A DNA stretch of 20,560 nt from contig JAXMBX010000073.1 of the NCBI GenBank assembly GCA_046349635.1, forward strand, positions 1-20,560, in the 5' to 3' direction. A program made the position numbers and the translations under genes. Position 1 is the first letter of the stretch, and every line of letters begins with the position of its first letter. This document shows positions 16,743-20,560 of the stretch, piece after piece. A model generated the notes under the pieces. The model did not search any database. It was given only the letters and a program-made list of their open reading frames with translations, and was not told the DNA's origin. The DNA comes from JAXMBX01 sp046349635. Lineage in GTDB: Bacteria > Planctomycetota > Planctomycetia > Planctomycetales > Planctomycetaceae.

Positions 16743-17200
16743 TGGGTGCTCCAGTTAGTGATGTCATCCGCGGTGTTGTTGGCCTTGTCGGGACCGTAGG
16801 ACCAGATATCGGGTTTGCCGTCCGCGCCGTGGTGCTGGCCAGGGAACTGATACTGCAACGGGTTTTCCCAGGCATCGAGCGGGATGGAAGTGGCGTTGTC
16901 GAGGTACGGACCCTTCCACTTGGTATCGCTGGAAGAGGCGCTCAGCAGGACGTTCAAGCCTTCGCCGCTGGTGGGATATTCTCCGCCGTGGTCGAGGCGA
17001 TAGAGATTGAGGGCCTGTTCGAGCGATTTGATGCTGAGCTTGGTGGCGTCGATCTTGGCCTGTTGCTGGCGGCCCATCAGTTGCGGGACGACCATGGCGG
17101 AGATGACTCCGAGGATGGCGAGGACCAGCAGCACCTCCATGAGGGTAAAGCCGGCGCGACGCCGACGGGTGACGGGACGAGCGATGCGGTTGCAGTTCAT
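16739..17200 (-). CDS. gspG: GspG major pseudopilin
   Basis: The 153-residue protein has the prepilin signal RRRRAG (cut after Gly17) and FTLMEVLLVLAILGVISAMV, with Glu at mature position 5. It then shows the GspG hallmarks: KLSIKSLEQALNLYRLDHG, EYPTSGEGLNVLL, WKGPYLD, IPLDAWENPLQYQFPGQHH and a C-terminal DIWSYGPDKANNTADDITNW, the calcium-binding end of major pseudopilins. It polymerises into the pseudopilus that pushes substrates through the outer-membrane channel. A strong Shine-Dalgarno precedes it, together with a small hairpin (ACCGG/CCGGT, 17220-17235), fitting its need for higher output than its neighbours. Confidence 0.95.
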   Translation of the reverse strand: MNCNRIARPVTRRRRAGFTLMEVLLVLAILGVISAMVVPQLMGRQQQAKIDATKLSIKSLEQALNLYRLDHGGEYPTSGEGLNVLLSASSSDTKWKGPYLDNATSIPLDAWENPLQYQFPGQHHGADGKPDIWSYGPDKANNTADDITNWSTQ

Positions 17201-17205
17201 GATTT

Positions 17206-17214
17206 TTCCTCCTT
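17206..17214 (-). promoter_or_regulatory. Strong Shine-Dalgarno of gspG
   Basis: AAGGAGGAA on the minus strand, about 6 nt before the gspG ATG, is the best ribosome-binding site in the operon. Most other genes here rely on overlaps or weak sites, so this likely boosts the major pseudopilin. Confidence 0.8.
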
Positions 17215-17278
17215 GGAAGACCGGATGAAACCGGTGGCTGAATCAAATGTGTGTTGTTGGAGTCTCTGAATACGTTTT

Positions 17279-18490
17279 TTATCCGAGGGCATTGCTGCTG
17301 CTGAAGACCGGCAGGAGCAGCGCGATCATTATGAACAAGATCATGACCGCCATGCAGAGGAGCAGGACCGGCTCCAGCAGGCGGACAAACAGTTCGAGTT
17401 TCGAGTAGGTTCGCTGCTCCATATTTTCGGAGATGTTCAGCAGAACCTGCTCGAGGTTATTGGCTTCCTCCCCGACTGCGATCATCTCGACGATATCGCG
17501 CGAGAACTGGCCGCTGCTCGCGAGGGGTTTCGCCAGCGATTTACCGGACTGGACGTTTTCCGAGGCGGCTTCGATGGCTTGCGACAGGACCAGGTTCCCG
17601 GTGGCATCCTTGGCAATTTTCAGGGATTGCAGAATCGGGACGCCGTTGCGGAGCAGGGTTCCCAGGATGCGGCAGAACCGGGAGATGGCCAGCGAGCGGA
17701 GGATCGGTCCGAGGCCGATGGATTTGAGTTTCCACTGGTCGAGCAGCAGCCTTCCTTTCTCGCTCTGGGCCGCTTTGCCGATCGCTACAACGATCCCGAT
17801 GAGGATAATCAGGATTACGATGCCGTAGTTCGTCAGCGAGGAACTGATCCCGAGCAGGATGGTCGTGGCGGCGGGGAGTTCACCGCGGGCTTTGAGGCGA
17901 TCGAAAATCGGAGCGAAGCGGGGGACAAGAAAGACCATCAAGGCGGCGACGACGGCGATGGAAGCGCCCATCAGGAAGAGAGGATAGGCGAGTGCGCCCA
18001 TCACCCGGCTTTTCATGTTTTCCTGGTGTTCGGTGAAGGTCGCGATCCGCTTGAGAACTTCGTCGAGAAAGCCCCCCTGTTCGCCGGCGTGGATCATGCT
18101 GACGGCGAGTTCGGAAAAGACGCGCGGGTGACGTTTAAGGGAATCGGCGAGGGGCTTCCCGTCCGCGACGTCGGTCAGGACGGCGGTCAGGACCGCGCTC
18201 AAGGTGGGCTGGGACATCTGCCCCTGCAGAATTTCGAGGGCACGGAGCAAAGGCACCCCGGCATGGAGCAGGTCGGCCAGCTGGCTGTAGAAGACGACGA
18301 GGTAGCGGGCGGAGACCCGCTTGCCGACGAGCTTTTCCCGCTGTTTGGCCTGCTTGGCGAGGCCCAACTGCATCGGGAAGAGGAGGCGATCTCCCAGTTG
18401 CTGGAGCGCATCGTCTTCGTTGCCGGCCGTCAGCACCCCACTGACTTCCCGCCCGGAGCTTTCTCTCGCGATGTATTGGTATTCCGGCAT
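17279..18490 (-). CDS. gspF: GspF inner-membrane platform protein
   Basis: The 403-residue protein begins MPEYQYIARESSGREVSGVL, the usual GspF/PilC N-terminus. Two repeated T2SF domains follow: about 66-190 (FYSQLADLLHAGVPLLRALE, GKPLADSL, MIHAGEQGGFLDEVLKRIA) and about 270-395 (RFCRILGTLLRNGVPILQSL, GKSLAKPL, MIAVGEEANNLEQVL). Three membrane segments are visible at about 168-190, 220-240 and 372-395. GspF is the membrane base on which GspE works to add or remove pseudopilins, and the length matches the family (about 400). A 107-nt gap to gspE carries a promoter and two hairpins. No clear Shine-Dalgarno is seen. Confidence 0.95.
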   Translation of the reverse strand: MPEYQYIARESSGREVSGVLTAGNEDDALQQLGDRLLFPMQLGLAKQAKQREKLVGKRVSARYLVVFYSQLADLLHAGVPLLRALEILQGQMSQPTLSAVLTAVLTDVADGKPLADSLKRHPRVFSELAVSMIHAGEQGGFLDEVLKRIATFTEHQENMKSRVMGALAYPLFLMGASIAVVAALMVFLVPRFAPIFDRLKARGELPAATTILLGISSSLTNYGIVILIILIGIVVAIGKAAQSEKGRLLLDQWKLKSIGLGPILRSLAISRFCRILGTLLRNGVPILQSLKIAKDATGNLVLSQAIEAASENVQSGKSLAKPLASSGQFSRDIVEMIAVGEEANNLEQVLLNISENMEQRTYSKLELFVRLLEPVLLLCMAVMILFIMIALLLPVFSSSNALG

Positions 18491-18521
18491 ACTGGCTGCG
18501 TGAGACGATCTAACGGAGTAA

Positions 18522-18542
18522 ATTACTATATTTCATAGTAAT
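18522..18542. repeat. Palindrome overlapping the gspF promoter
   Basis: ATTACTAT (18522-18529) and ATAGTAAT (18535-18542) are a perfect 8-bp inverted repeat with a 5-nt loop. It covers the -10 box of the gspF promoter candidate, so it is placed like an operator. It is strongly AT-rich against its surroundings. Confidence 0.6.
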
Positions 18543-18553
18543 ACAAATGTCAT
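18525..18553 (-). promoter_or_regulatory. Candidate internal promoter for gspF-M
   Basis: On the minus strand, ATGACA (18548-18553) and TATAGT (18525-18530) are separated by exactly 17 nt. Each hexamer differs from the sigma-70 consensus at one base. The start point would be about 28 nt before the gspF ATG at 18490. This is the best promoter match in the operon. Confidence 0.55.
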
Positions 18554-18557
18554 TTTT

Positions 18558-18591
18558 ACGACAGGTGGGAACGAGGCATGCCTCCTGTCGT
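18558..18591 (-). repeat. Hairpin directly after the gspE stop
   Basis: ACGACAGG (18558-18565) pairs with CCTGTCGT (18584-18591). Within the loop side lies the 12-bp palindrome GAGGCATGCCTC (18573-18584), so alternative folds are possible. It begins 7 nt after the gspE stop codon on the minus strand. No U-run follows, so it is more likely an mRNA-processing or attenuation structure than a simple terminator. Confidence 0.5.
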
Positions 18592-18597
18592 GTGGAT

Positions 18598-20280
18598 TCA
18601 GAGCTGGTCCCCTTTGGTGACGCGAGCGACCTCGTCCACGCTGGTGTGCCCCTGGATCACTTTCTGCCAGCCATCCTGGCGGAGCGTCACGAGTCCGTTC
18701 TTGATGGCATATTCCTTAACTGTGGTGGCGCTGGCCCGTTCGATGCACAAGTGTCGTACGCCGCTGTCGGTGACCAGCAGTTCGAAGATTCCCATCCGTC
18801 CCACGAAACCATTTCCGCGACACTGCCGGCAACCGTTCGGCTTGTACAGCACTTCAGGATAGGGTTGCGGGAAATCGTCCGGCATTTCTTCCTGGATCGG
18901 CACGTAGGGAACCTTGCAGTGCGAACAGAGGACGCGGACCAGACGCTGGGCGAGAACCCCTTCGACCGTGCTGGCGACGAGGTACGGTTCGATTCCCATA
19001 TCGACGAGACGGGTGAATGCGCCGGCGGAGTCGTTGGTGTGGAGTGTACTGAAGACCATGTGGCCGGTGAGAGAGGCCTGGATGGCGCTCTCCGCCGTTT
19101 CGCCGTCACGAATTTCCCCGATCAGGATGGCATCGGGATCGTGACGGAGAATACTGCGGAGTCCGGCGGCGAAGGTCAGGCCGATCTTGGAATGGACCTG
19201 GATCTGCTGAATCCCTTCGGTCTGGTATTCGACGGGATCCTCGACGGTGATGATCTTGATATCCGGCCCTTTGATGGCATTCAGGGCACAATACAAAGTA
19301 CTGGTTTTTCCGCTGCCTGTGGGGCCAGTGACGAGAAACATGCCGTGGGGCATGGAGATCAGTTCTTCAAACTGAGCGAGGACACTGGGGGCCAGTCCGA
19401 CATTCGCGATATTGAATTTCATGCGGCTCTTGTCGAGCAGACGAAGGACGACACCTTCGCCATAGAGCATGGGAATAATCGAGACGCGGACGTCGATTTC
19501 GCGCCCCTGGACGCGAATCTTGATACGGCCGTCCTGCGGGAGGCGTTTTTCGGCGATATTGAGGTGGGCCATGATTTTCAGGCGGCTGATAATCGCGGCC
19601 TGAAACTGGTTGATTTCCTGCGGGACCGGCTGCAGTTGCAGGATGCCATCGACGCGGTAGCGGATGGTCAGTCCCTGTTCCTGCGGTTCGAGGTGGACGT
19701 CGCTGGCGTGCTGCTGGAGGGCCTCGATGATGAGTTCGTTCACCAGCCGGACGACGGACGCCTCCTGGGCCAGTTCGGAGAGTTCCCCCTGCTGCTCATC
19801 TTCGTCCTGCAGCAGTTCGACCTCATTGTCGGTGCGCCGGGCCATCAGCTCGTTGATGGTGTCACCACCGAGGCCGAGACGTTCCTTGATGTGGCGGGAG
19901 ATATCTTCCCGCCGGGCGAGGACCGGTTCGAGGCGGAGACCGCTGACGGAACTCAATTCATCGAGCGGATCGAGGTCGAAGGGATCGTGCGTGGCGACGA
20001 CCACTTTGCCGTTGCGGCGATGCAGTGGAAGGATCGTGTAGCGAAAGATTTCACGGGCGGGAAATTGTGAGAGGATCTCCCGATCTGACGGGACATCTTT
20101 CAATTCGACATAGTTCATTCCCAGCGACTTGGCGAAGGCCTGCAGGACAGAATCCTCCGTTGCGGTTCCCGCTTCGACGAGGGCCTGATCGGCGCGGCGG
20201 TCGGGGAACTTCTGCTGGGCTGCCTGAAGCTCTTCGTCGGAGGCGATTCCCTGGCTGATGAGGATGGAAGAGACGTCCAT
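18598..20280 (-). CDS. gspE: GspE/PilB-type secretion ATPase
   Basis: The 560-residue protein has an N-terminal GspE/MshEN domain (about 1-140) and a RecA-like ATPase core. The Walker A GPTGSGKT is at 319-326, the Asp box VEDPVEYQTEGIQQIQV starts at 346, the Walker B LIGEIRD is at 386-392 and the His box STLHTNDS is at 411-418. Four cysteines (452, 455, 484, 487; LCSHC and CRQC) form the zinc-binding CM domain. The hexamer hydrolyses ATP on the inner face of the membrane to drive pseudopilus growth with GspF and GspL. Length and motif order are normal for the family. The start ATG at 20278-20280 has no clear Shine-Dalgarno but gives the expected N-terminal domain. First gene of the operon. 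Confidence 0.96.
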   Translation of the reverse strand: MDVSSILISQGIASDEELQAAQQKFPDRRADQALVEAGTATEDSVLQAFAKSLGMNYVELKDVPSDREILSQFPAREIFRYTILPLHRRNGKVVVATHDPFDLDPLDELSSVSGLRLEPVLARREDISRHIKERLGLGGDTINELMARRTDNEVELLQDEDEQQGELSELAQEASVVRLVNELIIEALQQHASDVHLEPQEQGLTIRYRVDGILQLQPVPQEINQFQAAIISRLKIMAHLNIAEKRLPQDGRIKIRVQGREIDVRVSIIPMLYGEGVVLRLLDKSRMKFNIANVGLAPSVLAQFEELISMPHGMFLVTGPTGSGKTSTLYCALNAIKGPDIKIITVEDPVEYQTEGIQQIQVHSKIGLTFAAGLRSILRHDPDAILIGEIRDGETAESAIQASLTGHMVFSTLHTNDSAGAFTRLVDMGIEPYLVASTVEGVLAQRLVRVLCSHCKVPYVPIQEEMPDDFPQPYPEVLYKPNGCRQCRGNGFVGRMGIFELLVTDSGVRHLCIERASATTVKEYAIKNGLVTLRQDGWQKVIQGHTSVDEVARVTKGDQL

Positions 20281-20560
20281 AACGTGTCGAGGGTTCCAAG
20301 AGCGAGAGAGTCGTCCACAAACCTCTGCTGGTCATTCGGACGACGTGAAGCCGGGAAAAGTTGCTGGGTGCGGTTAATTGTACGGGGGTGTCTCAACGAG
20401 TCACAACGAGATTCAAGCGATGGCCAACGACCCCCGTTGCGCGGCGTTCGACGTCGCCTGGGTCGGCTTGGACGGCGTCGTAAGTTCGCAAAACAGGGTG
20501 TGCCAAGATTTATCGTAACCAGTTTGCTGGACAAGACATTAAGAGAAAATGAAACATTGC
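20281..20560. other. Leader and upstream region of the gsp operon
   Basis: These 280 bases show no convincing gene on either strand; the minus-strand frames that continue past the gspE start are shadows. The stretch holds the candidate operon promoter at 20377-20406. A plus-strand ATG near 20548 sits too close to the edge to judge. Confidence 0.6.
20377..20406 (-). promoter_or_regulatory. Candidate promoter of the gsp operon
   Basis: On the minus strand, TTGTGA (20401-20406) and TACAAT (20377-20382) are 18 nt apart, matching the sigma-70 consensus at four and five of six positions. The start would be about 90 nt upstream of the gspE ATG, leaving a leader long enough for regulation. Confidence 0.45.

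Noticed and set aside
18547..20070. 507-codon open frame on the plus strand
   Set aside because: It is exactly antisense to gspE, which has every expected ATPase motif. The open frame is a codon-bias shadow with no motif of its own.

Overview
The window looks like a chromosomal segment of a planctomycete (Planctomycetota). Three things point there: N-terminal motifs of the planctomycete LEPR-XLL type (ENRLLLSA at about 1700; SLEERRTMSGG at about 2710), an alginate-export-type outer-membrane porin, and a type II secretion/pseudopilin cluster with very long low-complexity Gly/Ser/Thr/Pro inserts. The species cannot be fixed from the sequence alone.

Layout. (1) 1-521: the 3' end of an outer-membrane porin gene (+ strand), apparently intact. 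(2) About 570-9340: a graveyard of broken genes. In order it holds a reverse-strand IS5-family transposase remnant, an ADP-ribosylglycohydrolase pseudogene split by a 142-bp MITE-like element, one apparently intact small exported protein (1599-2120), a frameshifted small conserved gene, a frameshifted vanadium-haloperoxidase/PAP2 gene, a silent stretch, a roughly 3-kb decayed TOPRIM primase/helicase-like gene, another silent stretch, and a second, fuller but broken IS5-family transposase. (3) 9394-9479: tRNA-Leu(UAA) on the minus strand, with its 3' end facing the decayed block. (4) 9653-20280: a clean minus-strand type II secretion operon in the order gspE-F-G-H-I-J-K-L-M. Most junctions are 4-nt overlaps or short gaps. 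Its leader (20281-20560) carries a plausible promoter.

How it works together. GspE (ATPase) and GspF (inner-membrane platform) would drive assembly of a pseudopilus made of GspG (major) and GspH/I/J/K (minor). The GspL-like protein (PilM-like plus PilN-like) and the GspM-like protein (PilO-like plus a possible GspC/PilP-like domain) would form the inner-membrane scaffold. No gspC or gspD lies in the window. Two long gaps inside the operon carry signals: an internal promoter overlapped by a palindrome between gspE and gspF, and a perfect parS-like ParB site abutting a TATAAT box between gspK and gspL. The parS match is the most striking single signal. It suggests the operon lies in an origin-proximal, ParB-bound part of the chromosome.

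The contrast between the frameshift-ridden left 9 kb and the intact right 11 kb argues for a decaying accessory block beside the tRNA rather than generally poor sequence. Localised read errors cannot be excluded without raw data.
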